Shown here one piece after another: positions 1 to 5,424 of a DNA stretch of 5,424 nt (within the stretch, counting starts at the first letter, position 1; every line of letters begins with the position of its first letter). The notes beneath the pieces are model-generated. The model did not search any database. It saw nothing but the letters and a program-made list of their open reading frames with translations, and was not told the DNA's origin. The translations under genes and the position numbers were made by a program. Source of the stretch: an uncultured Clostridia bacterium (GTDB lineage Bacteria; Bacillota; Clostridia; Oscillospirales; Acutalibacteraceae); assembly GCA_947168785.1 (NCBI GenBank), contig CAMVNL010000189.1, forward strand, positions 1 to 5,424. The letters run 5' to 3'.

Positions 1-9
1 GCTTCGCGC

Positions 10-136
10 TTAAGGAACCCCCGGCGAGGGTTCCTTAACAACCTCCTGCGCTATTGAAGCGCAGGGATTTCGCCCGCTGCGGCGGGCGACCAAAGGCGCA
101 GCCTTTGGAAACCGCCAGCCTTTTGAAAAAGGCTGG
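10..136. repeat. Tandem array of five hairpins, probable dispersed intergenic repeat
   Basis: Five separate inverted repeats lie almost end to end in 127 bases. (1) 10-20 pairs with 28-38, 11 bp, 7-base loop. (2) 45-52 with 58-65, 8 bp, loop ATTGA. (3) 70-77 with 82-89, 8 bp, loop TGCG. (4) 90-97 with 101-108, 8 bp, 3-base loop. (5) 115-123 with 128-136, 9 bp, loop TGAA. All stems are perfect and the spacers are 6, 4, 0 and 6 bases. The arms differ in sequence from hairpin to hairpin, so this is neither a simple tandem repeat nor a CRISPR. The pairing is seen directly. From memory, similar multi-hairpin strings ending in an AAAAGG-type arm recur between genes in Oscillospiraceae genomes; that was not checked here. 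It could be a mobile-type repeat, a structured RNA, or a set of transcript 3'-end stabilisers. The element may extend left beyond the window edge. Confidence 0.75.
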
Positions 137-194
137 ACCGAAAACTTCCATTGTTTCTGTCCCACAAAATCCGTGATAAACCAAGAATAAGAAT

Positions 195-240
195 GCCGGC
201 CCCGGGAAAAGCGTTCCGGGACCGGCGTTGTTTTTTGTTG
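195..240. terminator. Bidirectional intrinsic terminator downstream of ruvX
   Basis: A GC-rich stem pairs 195-207 with 214-226: 13 positions, including one C/A mismatch (200/221) and one G-U wobble (206/215), closed by a 6-base loop. On the + strand it is followed at once by a T-rich tract (228-240, with six T in a row at 231-236). On the - strand it is followed by a weaker run (complement of 181-194, eight T in 14 bases). It lies 37 bases after the ruvX stop, so it plausibly ends the leftward PBP-ruvX transcript, although the better U-tract serves rightward transcription coming from the hairpin array or from beyond the left edge. Confidence 0.8.
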
Positions 241-263
241 ATCTGCCGAAGCGGCGAAAGGGG

Positions 264-695
264 TCACCCCTCCGTCAAACCGGCGTTTTTCCGGTAGCGC
301 AGGTAATCCTCTAAAATGATTACAGCGGAGACGGCGTCCACCGTCTCTTTGCGCTTCCTGCCCCGGGTGTCGGTGGCGTTCAGGTAGCCGTGGGCAGAAA
401 CCGTGGTGAGGCGCTCGTCCCGCAGCGTCACGGGCAGGCCGGCAGCCTCTTCCAGCAGCGCCGCGAATTCCCACACGGCCTGCGCCCTGAAGCCCTCCGT
501 GCCGTCCATGTTCTTGGGCAGCCCCAGGGCGATCTCCCCGGCGGAATGCTCCTTTGCCAGCGCCGCGAGCTTTTCCGCGAGCCTTTCCGCGCGCCGCTCG
601 GTGACGACCCCCACGGGGGAGGCCAGCATTTCTTTTTTATCACAGACGGCGACGCCTGTTCTGACGTCGCCGTAGTCAACGGATAGTATCACCAT
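264..695 (-). CDS. ruvX: RuvX/YqgF family nuclease (putative pre-16S rRNA nuclease / Holliday junction resolvase)
   Basis: The 143-residue product matches the usual length of the YqgF/RuvX family, a compact cytoplasmic RNase H-fold nuclease linked to 16S rRNA 5'-end maturation and to Holliday-junction resolution. Visible family motifs are VDYGDVRTGVAV near the N-terminus (Asp7 the likely first metal ligand), LGLPKNMDGT at 58-66, DERLTT at 93-98 (Glu94 in the conserved acidic position) and RKRKETVDAVSAVIILEDYL at 113-132 (Asp120 the last acidic residue). All three catalytic-type acids are present, so it should be active. The ATG at 693-695 is preceded by AGGAAG on the minus strand (708-713), 12 bases upstream and inside the last codons of the PBP gene; 7 bases separate that gene's stop from this start. 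The gene is therefore the second of a two-gene operon, probably translationally coupled. It ends in TGA at 264-266. Which of the two reported activities matters in this organism cannot be read from sequence. Confidence 0.95.
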   Translation of the reverse strand: MVILSVDYGDVRTGVAVCDKKEMLASPVGVVTERRAERLAEKLAALAKEHSAGEIALGLPKNMDGTEGFRAQAVWEFAALLEEAAGLPVTLRDERLTTVSAHGYLNATDTRGRKRKETVDAVSAVIILEDYLRYRKNAGLTEG

Positions 696-702
696 ATCGT
701 GT

Positions 703-3045
703 TTAATCTTCCTGCTCGGGCTCGGGCTCCGGTTCTTCCGAAGCGGGCGGTTCGGTGACCGGCGGCTCCGTCGGGGCGGGCGTCGTCGGCGTGGGCGCCT
801 GGGTCGTCTTTGCCTCCGTGGTTGAGGAGGAAGCGGTGGTCGTCTCGCTGTTCACGCTGCCGCCGCTGCAATAGCGGCAATAGCCGGGCAGGCTGTCCGC
901 CTTATAGTAACCCACTTCCGTATCCCAGCAGCGGGAGGTGGCCAGCAGGCCCGTCTCGGTGCAGTAGGCCTTCTTGACGCATTCCTCGCCGTAGGTGAAC
1001 TCTTTTTCGTCCAGCGTGCGGTGGATGCGGTTCATCACGTATTTATAGGCGTTGCCGGCGGGGTTTGAGCCGTAGTAGTTGATATTGATCTCCCGGTTGT
1101 ATTCAAAGCCCGCCCAGGTGGCGCAGACGTAGTAGGGCGTGCCGCCGACGATCCATTTATCGCAGTTGTCAGAGGTGGTACCCGTCTTGCAGAAGGATCT
1201 GAATCCGTCGATCTTGAAGCGGTAGCCGGTACCGCTGGAATAGTTGACCACGCACTGCAGCAGGTGCAGCATCACGTCCGCCGCGCCTTCGGAGATCACG
1301 CGCTCCGGCGTGCGGTCCGGCTCCAGCACGATCTCACTGCCGCTGGCGTTGGTCACCTTGTAGTAGCTCCAGGGGCGGTAATACAGGCCCCCGTTGCCGA
1401 AGGTGGCGTAGGCCGCCGCCATTTCCAGCGGGGTCACGCCGTAGGCCATGGCGCCGATGGCCATGGGCGCGTAATCCTCATCCGCCGGTTCCAGCGTGGT
1501 GATGTGGAAGCGGTCCCGCAGAAACTCATAGCAGGTCGTGGGGGTTAGCCGCCGGACGATCCGGGCGGGAACGGTATTCTTGGAGGGGGCGATGGCCTCG
1601 TCCAGCGTCATGAGCTGGCCGGGGTTGCCGGGGTCTCCGCCGTAGTTGGTAGGCCAGATCTCGCCGTTGCCATACAAGTCGATACCGTAGTTGGGGATAT
1701 AAGATGACCAGTAGAAGGCGTTCAGCTCAATGGCCGGGCAGTAGCAAGACAGGGGCTTGATGCAGGAACCCGGCTGCCGGCGTGAGGAGGTGGACATATT
1801 CAGCGTGCGGTTGGCGGTCTTTTTGCCGATGCGGCCGACGGTGCCCATGATCCGTCCCTCATAGTCCACGATGATCATGGCGGACTGGATGGCGGGATCC
1901 TCCGGCGTGTCCTCTTCATCCGGGAAGCAGACGCTGCGGTTGTAATACACGTCCTCCATAATGCCCTGAATGCGCATATCCACCGCGCCGTAGATCTTCA
2001 GACCGCCGAAATACACCTTGCGGAAGGCCTCGCTCTCGGAATAGCCGTAGGTGGTCTGCAGATCGGCCATGACCTGCTCGATGATATAGTCGACGTAATA
2101 GCTCTGCACTTCGGATTCCGTGGTGATCTCTACCGCGGTCTCGTCGTACTCGTCCTCTTCGGTCTCCTGATGAACGCCGATGAAATGGACCTCCTCTTCC
2201 AGCGCGGCGTTGTACCGCTCCTGAGAGATGTAGCCCTGCTCCAGCATATCGTCAAGGCATTCCACCGCGCGCTTGCGGTTGTTGTCGTAGTTGACGATGG
2301 GGTCGTATTTTCGCGGCGCGTTGGTGATGGAGGCGAGGATCGCCGATTCCATCAGCGTCAGCTGGTCGGGGGTCTTGCCGAAGTAGTATTCCGCCGCCGT
2401 CTTCACGCCGTAGCAGCCCATATCCAGATAAATGGTGTTGAGGTAGGCCTCCAGGATCGTATCCTTGTCAAAGTGCTTTTCCAGCGCCAGGGCGTTTTTG
2501 ATCTCGGAATACTTCCGCTTGAAGGTACGGCTGTTTTCACCGGTCAGGTTCTTGATGAGCTGCTGGGTGATGGTGGAACCGCCCTGTGAGAAGTGGTATT
2601 CCACCACAACGCCGATGGTGCGCACCCAGTCGACGCCGTCGTGCATGTAAAAGCGCTTGTCCTCCAGCGCCACCACGGCGTTCTTCATATCCTCGCACAC
2701 CTCGTCAAGGCTGCACCAGATGCGGTTCTCGGTGCCGTGCAGACGCGCCAGCTCGATCTCGTTCCCTTCCTCATCGTTGCCGTAGATAATGGTGGTCTGG
2801 CTCTGGTTCGCCACGTAGGAATCCAGATCGATGTAGTCGACGCCGGCCACCTCCTTGGAGGTATCCACCGGGCCGAAGGAGAGAATGCCCACGTCGGTGA
2901 AAATGTCATAGGCGACCAGGCCGCCCGTGACCACGCCGATCATGAACAGCATGAGAAAGACCGTGAAAAAGACGGTCAGCCCACGGTGTTGCTTTCTCTT
3001 TCTTTTTTTCTTCTTTTTTGCGGGGGAAGTGTTCTGTGTTGCCAT
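703..3045 (-). CDS. Class A penicillin-binding protein (bifunctional transglycosylase/transpeptidase)
   Basis: This 780-residue membrane-anchored enzyme polymerises lipid II into glycan strands and cross-links the peptides outside the membrane. Numbering from the ATG at 3043-3045: a Lys/Arg-rich cytoplasmic segment (about 10-22), one membrane helix (about 23-49), then a GT51 domain with EDKRFYMHDG (128-137, Glu128 catalytic), GGSTITQQ (155-162), KDTILEAYLN (194-203) and YFGK (221-224). An acidic linker (about 290-313) leads to the transpeptidase domain with SCIK (Ser427 nucleophile, Lys430), SKN (488-490) and KTGT (620-623). All catalytic motifs are intact. Residues 728-780 form a Thr/Pro/Glu-rich tail. 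The start is chosen because GAGG lies 7 bases upstream and the basic-plus-TM N-terminus begins there; the frame stays open to a TTG at 3105, but that lies only about 10 bases after the predicted transcription start and has no good ribosome site. It is the first gene of the operon with ruvX and is driven by the promoter at 3122-3150. The exact paralogue (PBP1a-like or other) is not resolved, so no symbol is given. Confidence 0.96.
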   Translation of the reverse strand: MATQNTSPAKKKKKRKRKQHRGLTVFFTVFLMLFMIGVVTGGLVAYDIFTDVGILSFGPVDTSKEVAGVDYIDLDSYVANQSQTTIIYGNDEEGNEIELARLHGTENRIWCSLDEVCEDMKNAVVALEDKRFYMHDGVDWVRTIGVVVEYHFSQGGSTITQQLIKNLTGENSRTFKRKYSEIKNALALEKHFDKDTILEAYLNTIYLDMGCYGVKTAAEYYFGKTPDQLTLMESAILASITNAPRKYDPIVNYDNNRKRAVECLDDMLEQGYISQERYNAALEEEVHFIGVHQETEEDEYDETAVEITTESEVQSYYVDYIIEQVMADLQTTYGYSESEAFRKVYFGGLKIYGAVDMRIQGIMEDVYYNRSVCFPDEEDTPEDPAIQSAMIIVDYEGRIMGTVGRIGKKTANRTLNMSTSSRRQPGSCIKPLSCYCPAIELNAFYWSSYIPNYGIDLYGNGEIWPTNYGGDPGNPGQLMTLDEAIAPSKNTVPARIVRRLTPTTCYEFLRDRFHITTLEPADEDYAPMAIGAMAYGVTPLEMAAAYATFGNGGLYYRPWSYYKVTNASGSEIVLEPDRTPERVISEGAADVMLHLLQCVVNYSSGTGYRFKIDGFRSFCKTGTTSDNCDKWIVGGTPYYVCATWAGFEYNREININYYGSNPAGNAYKYVMNRIHRTLDEKEFTYGEECVKKAYCTETGLLATSRCWDTEVGYYKADSLPGYCRYCSGGSVNSETTTASSSTTEAKTTQAPTPTTPAPTEPPVTEPPASEEPEPEPEQED
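706..864 (-). other. Low-complexity Thr/Pro/Glu-rich C-terminal tail of the PBP
   Basis: The last 53 or so residues of the PBP (728-780) shift from Ser/Thr-rich (ETTTASSSTTEAKTTQ) through Pro/Thr repeats (PTPTTPAPTEPP) to an acidic Pro-Glu alternation (EEPEPEPEQED). The coding DNA shows a matching short repeat, CTCGGG-like units on the + strand at about 715-732. Such tails follow the transpeptidase domain in many Firmicute class A PBPs and are expected to be disordered and extracytoplasmic, possibly spanning the wall. Repeat-driven length variation between strains is likely, though that is inference. Confidence 0.8.
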
Positions 3046-3052
3046 GCCTTTG

Positions 3053-3056
3053 CCTC
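3053..3056 (-). promoter_or_regulatory. Ribosome binding site that sets the PBP start
   Basis: On the minus strand GAGG stands 7 bases before the ATG at 3045. This decides the start over the in-frame TTG at 3105, whose upstream sequence has only a weak GAG-like stretch. Confidence 0.75.
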
Positions 3057-3121
3057 GTGTAAAGGGATGAAGGTCCCTGATTTTTGATCGACCGCGCCGT
3101 TGCAAACGATACTTACTCTGT

Positions 3122-3150
3122 ATTATAGCACATACTTCCGAAAATGTTTA
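3122..3150 (-). promoter_or_regulatory. Sigma-A-type extended -10 promoter for the PBP-ruvX operon
   Basis: Read on the minus strand, the -10 is a perfect TATAAT (complement of 3122-3127) preceded by TGC, which makes an extended -10. A 17-base spacer separates it from TAAACA (complement of 3145-3150), which matches the -35 consensus at 4 of 6 positions. Transcription should start near 3115, leaving a leader of about 70 bases before the ATG at 3045. The leader contains only one small 5-bp inverted repeat (AGGGA/TCCCT), and no riboswitch is apparent. Confidence 0.75.
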
Positions 3151-3196
3151 GTCTATTTTTGAAATTTTTTTATTTTTTTTTTGAAAGCTTTTTTTG
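3151..3196. promoter_or_regulatory. T-rich spacer between the divergent promoters
   Basis: The 46 bases between the two -35 boxes are dominated by T runs on the + strand, in sharp contrast with the GC-rich coding DNA on both sides. It could act as an UP-like element for one or both promoters or as a bent or easily melted segment. It has no stem-loop before the T runs strong enough to call a terminator; the only palindrome is the 8-base AAAGCTTT at 3184-3191. Confidence 0.45.
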
Positions 3197-3224
3197 TTGA
3201 CTTTTACGGGCGTTGTTATATAAT
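3197..3224 (+). promoter_or_regulatory. Strong sigma-A-type promoter for the phosphoribosyltransferase operon
   Basis: The -35 TTGACT (3197-3202, 5 of 6 consensus) is followed by a 16-base spacer and a perfect TATAAT (3219-3224). The expected start is near 3231, giving a short leader of about 28 bases that contains the ribosome site AGGA (3246-3249) 9 bases before the ATG at 3259. The leader is too short to hold a riboswitch. Confidence 0.85.
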
Positions 3225-3258
3225 TTAAACGATATTGTCGAAGAAAGGATGAACGATT

Positions 3259-3813
3259 ATGGAATACAAAATGACTATCGCCGGGTGTGAGAGGGCGCTG
3301 CCCCTGTGCCGCCTCAACGACGACCTGATGATCGGCGCTTTTGTTATTTTCGGCGACGCTGAGCTGACCGTGGCCTGCGCCAGGGATCTGCTGAAGCGCG
3401 CCCCCCAATATGATTATCTGCTGACGGCGGAGGCCAAGGGCATTCCGCTGATCCACGAAATGGCCCGGCAGCACGGCGACAAGAAGTATTTCGTCGCCCG
3501 CAAAAAGCCGAAGCTGTATATGACCGGCGTATTCGAGGTGGACGTGCGCTCCATCACCACCGAAGGCGAGCAGAAGCTCTATCTGGATACGAAAGACGCC
3601 GAAATGATGAAGGGCAAGAACGTGCTGCTGGTGGACGACGTCATCTCCACCGGCAAATCGCTGGAAGCGCTTGAAAAGCTGGCGAAAAAAGCCGGGGCCA
3701 ATATCTGTGGCCGAATGGCGATCCTCGCGGAGGGCGACGCCCAGCAGCGGGACGACCTGATCTATCTGGAAAAGCTGCCCCTCTTCAACCACAAGGGCGA
3801 AGTGGTAGGCTGA
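3259..3813 (+). CDS. APRT-like phosphoribosyltransferase family protein
   Basis: The 184-residue cytoplasmic protein has a type I phosphoribosyltransferase fold. The PRPP-binding signature is VDDVISTGKS at 125-134, with the paired acidic residues Asp126-Asp127 that contact the ribose. TAEAKGIPL at 56-64 corresponds to the EARG-type motif of adenine phosphoribosyltransferases, RKKPK at 81-85 supplies the basic phosphate-binding loop, and the C-terminal YLEKLPLF (169-176) is also APRT-like. The likely reaction is a nucleobase plus PRPP giving a nucleoside 5'-monophosphate plus pyrophosphate. It differs from classical Apt in its N-terminal part, so adenine is the best guess but not proven, and a PRPP- or base-sensing role is possible. 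The ATG has AGGA 9 bases upstream and a strong promoter just before that. It is the first gene of a rightward operon, and its TGA at 3811-3813 lies one base before the next ATG. Confidence 0.88.
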   Translation: MEYKMTIAGCERALPLCRLNDDLMIGAFVIFGDAELTVACARDLLKRAPQYDYLLTAEAKGIPLIHEMARQHGDKKYFVARKKPKLYMTGVFEVDVRSITTEGEQKLYLDTKDAEMMKGKNVLLVDDVISTGKSLEALEKLAKKAGANICGRMAILAEGDAQQRDDLIYLEKLPLFNHKGEVVG

Positions 3814-3814
3814 T

Positions 3815-5344
3815 ATGGGCCGGACGCGAATCCTTTCCGCGGAGGAGATCCGCGCCGCGGAAAAACGGGCTGATGAAAACGGCCTCAGCTACTATCTGAT
3901 GATGGAAAACGCCGGCAAGGGCTGTGCGGCGAAGATCGCCGCGTCGGCGGATCCCGACGGCGAGATCGTCATCCTCTGCGGCAAGGGCAGAAACGGCGGC
4001 GACGGCTTCGTCATCGCCCGCTATCTGTGCAGCGCGGGTTTCCGGGTCAGCGTGATCCGGATGTTCGACGAACCGTCGGACGACCTCTCCGAGCAGATGG
4101 CGGAGATCCTGCCCGAGGGCGTCACACAGTATAACTATCTTTCCCACCGTTACGACTCCTTAAAGGCCATCGCCGGCGCCGCCGTTTTGGTGGACGCCGT
4201 TTTCGGCATCGGCTTCCGGGGGGAGTTGCCGGAGTATATCGCGGAGCTGTTCAGCCATTATCCGGATTATCCCGCGGTCAAGATCGCGGTGGACGTGCCC
4301 TCCGGGCTTTCCGCCGCCAACGGCTCCTGCCGGGGCTGCTACCGGGCGGACCGGACCCTGTCCATGCTCTGCTTCAAAAAAGAACACGTCTATATGCCCT
4401 GGAAGGCCTATTGCGGAAAGACGGAGATCGTCTCCATCGGCTTCCGGCTGGACGACAAGAGCGGCCGTTCCTCGTTTACGGAAAAGGAGGCCGCCGCCGC
4501 GCTGCCCCCAAGGCCCTACGGGTCCCATAAGGGGACCTACGGCCACGCGCTGATTGTGGCAGGCAGCCGGTTTATGCCCGGCGCCGCCATGCTGGCCGCC
4601 CAGGGCGCGCTGAACGCCGGGGCGGGGCTGGTGACGCTGGCCTTCCCGGATTGCATCTACGGCGCGGTGACGGCGCAGCTGAAGGAGAATCTCATGCTGC
4701 CCCTGACCACCGCCCCTGACGGCAGCATCGCCGCGGAAAACGCCGCCGCGCTGGCGGAACGCTTCAGCCGGTACACCGCCGCCGCCGTTGGCTGCGGCCT
4801 GACCGTTTCAGACGAGCCTGCCGCTGTTCTGGAAACGCTGGTCCGTCAGTTCCCCGGAACGCTGGTGGTGGATGCGGACGGCATAAATCTCATCTCCCTG
4901 CATAAGGATATACTGGAAAACGCCTCCGGCAATCTGCTGCTGACGCCTCACCCGGCGGAGATGGCGCGGCTGACGGGGCTGACGGTGCAGGAGGTCAACG
5001 ACGCGCGGGAAAAGACCGCAGCCTCTTTTGCGGCGGCCCACAACGTCACGGTGCTGCTCAAGGGCGTCAATACGGTGGTGGCCTCGCCCGACGGCAGGGT
5101 ATATATCAACCCCACCGGCGCTTCGGCCCTGTCCCGGGGCGGCAGCGGCGACCTGCTGACCGGCATTATCACCGCCTTCGCGGCCCAGGGGCTGAACCCC
5201 TTTGACGCCGCCTGCCTCGGCGCGTACCTCCACGGCCTGACCGGGCAGATCGCGGAACGGAAGTTCACCTCCTACGCGGCCACCATGGAGCGGATCGTCA
5301 GCTGCATCCCCGACGCGTTTTCCGAAATGACAGCGGGAACGTGA
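3815..5344 (+). CDS. nnr: Bifunctional NAD(P)H-hydrate repair enzyme (NnrE epimerase + NnrD dehydratase)
   Basis: The 509 residues are the usual length of the fused YjeF-type enzyme, which repairs hydrated NADH and NADPH. The N-terminal part (about 1-215) is the epimerase that interconverts R- and S-NAD(P)HX: GKGRNGGDG at 56-64, VDAVFGIG at 126-133 and VDVPSG at 159-164. The C-terminal part (about 225-505) is the ribokinase-like ADP- or ATP-dependent dehydratase that restores NAD(P)H: HKGTYGHALIVAGS at 238-251, VVDADG at 351-356, LTPHPAE at 376-382, LLKG at 414-417 and GGSGDLLTG at 442-450, with Asp446 the likely catalytic base. Two positions depart from the common consensus: Arg59 where NNGGDG is usual, and GASALS (435-440) where GNxGMA is usual before GGSGD. 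The ATG follows the upstream stop after one base; GGTAGG (3804-3809), 5 bases before it, is the likely ribosome site, so translation is probably coupled. Confidence 0.96.
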   Translation: MGRTRILSAEEIRAAEKRADENGLSYYLMMENAGKGCAAKIAASADPDGEIVILCGKGRNGGDGFVIARYLCSAGFRVSVIRMFDEPSDDLSEQMAEILPEGVTQYNYLSHRYDSLKAIAGAAVLVDAVFGIGFRGELPEYIAELFSHYPDYPAVKIAVDVPSGLSAANGSCRGCYRADRTLSMLCFKKEHVYMPWKAYCGKTEIVSIGFRLDDKSGRSSFTEKEAAAALPPRPYGSHKGTYGHALIVAGSRFMPGAAMLAAQGALNAGAGLVTLAFPDCIYGAVTAQLKENLMLPLTTAPDGSIAAENAAALAERFSRYTAAAVGCGLTVSDEPAAVLETLVRQFPGTLVVDADGINLISLHKDILENASGNLLLTPHPAEMARLTGLTVQEVNDAREKTAASFAAAHNVTVLLKGVNTVVASPDGRVYINPTGASALSRGGSGDLLTGIITAFAAQGLNPFDAACLGAYLHGLTGQIAERKFTSYAATMERIVSCIPDAFSEMTAGT

Positions 5345-5350
5345 GTATAT

Positions 5351-5424
5351 TTGAAAAAAATCATTCTGTCAGCACTGCTGCTGATACCGTTATTGCTGTC
5401 CTGCTGCGGGGAAACTTCCTCCGC
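5351..5424 (+). CDS. Putative lipoprotein, N-terminal fragment cut by the window edge
   Basis: Starting at TTG 5351-5353, the frame reads KKII, then a hydrophobic stretch LSALLLIPLLL, then SCC, a lipoprotein signal peptide with a lipobox LLSC and the candidate lipidated Cys at residue 17, followed by GETSS. The frame runs open to the window end. TTG is the only start codon available between the in-frame stop of the preceding gene (TGA 5342-5344) and the hydrophobic core, so the start is well constrained even though the ribosome site is weak (GTGAG at 5341-5345, or GCGGGA further up at about 13 bases). It starts 6 bases after the repair enzyme and should be the third gene of that operon. The mature domain is outside the window, so no function can be given. 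Confidence 0.75.
   Translation, partial: MKKIILSALLLIPLLLSCCGETSS

Noticed and set aside
10..136. CRISPR array
   Set aside because: The palindromic units are not copies of one another and there are no regular spacers of about 30 bases.
10..474. Long open frame on the minus strand across the hairpin array and the end of ruvX
   Set aside because: It overlaps ruvX in another frame, lacks a recognisable domain, and its C-terminal part is only a translation of the hairpin repeats.
2593..3087. A 164-residue open frame on the + strand opposite the PBP N-terminus
   Set aside because: It has no ribosome site or family motif and mirrors the PBP coding sequence with its intact GT51 motifs.
3155..3196. 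Intrinsic terminator in the T-rich tract
   Set aside because: No GC-rich stem precedes the T runs, and both flanking transcripts start here and run outwards.
3148..3792. A 214-residue open frame antisense to the phosphoribosyltransferase
   Set aside because: It is a shadow of a well-supported gene, caused by GC-rich codon bias; its far end runs through the promoter region into a Lys/Asn-rich low-complexity stretch.
5341..5424. GTG start at 5341 giving a different reading frame to the window end
   Set aside because: That frame gives no coherent signal or domain, whereas the TTG frame at 5351 gives a textbook lipoprotein signal peptide.

Overview
The window looks like ordinary chromosome from a high-GC Clostridia-type Firmicute, probably of the Oscillospiraceae/Ruminococcaceae kind. 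This is inferred from GC-rich coding sequence set against strongly AT-rich promoters, good purine-rich ribosome binding sites, a class A PBP with a very basic cytoplasmic start and a Thr/Pro/Glu-rich tail, and a fused NAD(P)HX epimerase/dehydratase. No rRNA, tRNA, CRISPR, transposase or phage gene is visible.

Layout. Positions 1-263 carry no convincing gene. They hold five back-to-back hairpins (10-136), then a roughly 55-base unstructured stretch, then an intrinsic terminator (195-240) that looks bidirectional. Positions 264-3045 hold a leftward two-gene operon: a class A penicillin-binding protein (703-3045), then ruvX/yqgF (264-695), which begins 7 bases after the PBP stop. Positions 3046-3258 are a divergent intergenic region with two good sigma-A-type promoters facing away from each other across a T-rich tract. 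Positions 3259-5424 are a rightward operon: an APRT-like phosphoribosyltransferase (3259-3813), a bifunctional NAD(P)H-hydrate repair enzyme (3815-5344), and the start of a lipoprotein gene (5351 to the window end, truncated by the edge).

How the genes work together. The left operon pairs cell-wall synthesis (glycan polymerisation and peptide cross-linking) with a small RNase H-fold nuclease for 16S rRNA maturation or Holliday-junction processing. The pairing is more likely housekeeping co-transcription than one pathway. The right operon pairs nucleobase salvage or sensing with repair of damaged NADH/NADPH, so both are nucleotide-related housekeeping functions, and continues into an envelope lipoprotein of unknown role. 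Gene spacings of 1, 6 and 7 bases suggest translational coupling in both operons.

The part that ordinary annotation does not explain is the tandem-hairpin element at 10-136. It resembles a dispersed multi-hairpin intergenic repeat and could be part of a structured RNA ending at the adjacent terminator. Nothing else in the window supports a new biological system; the protein genes belong to known families with their key motifs largely intact.
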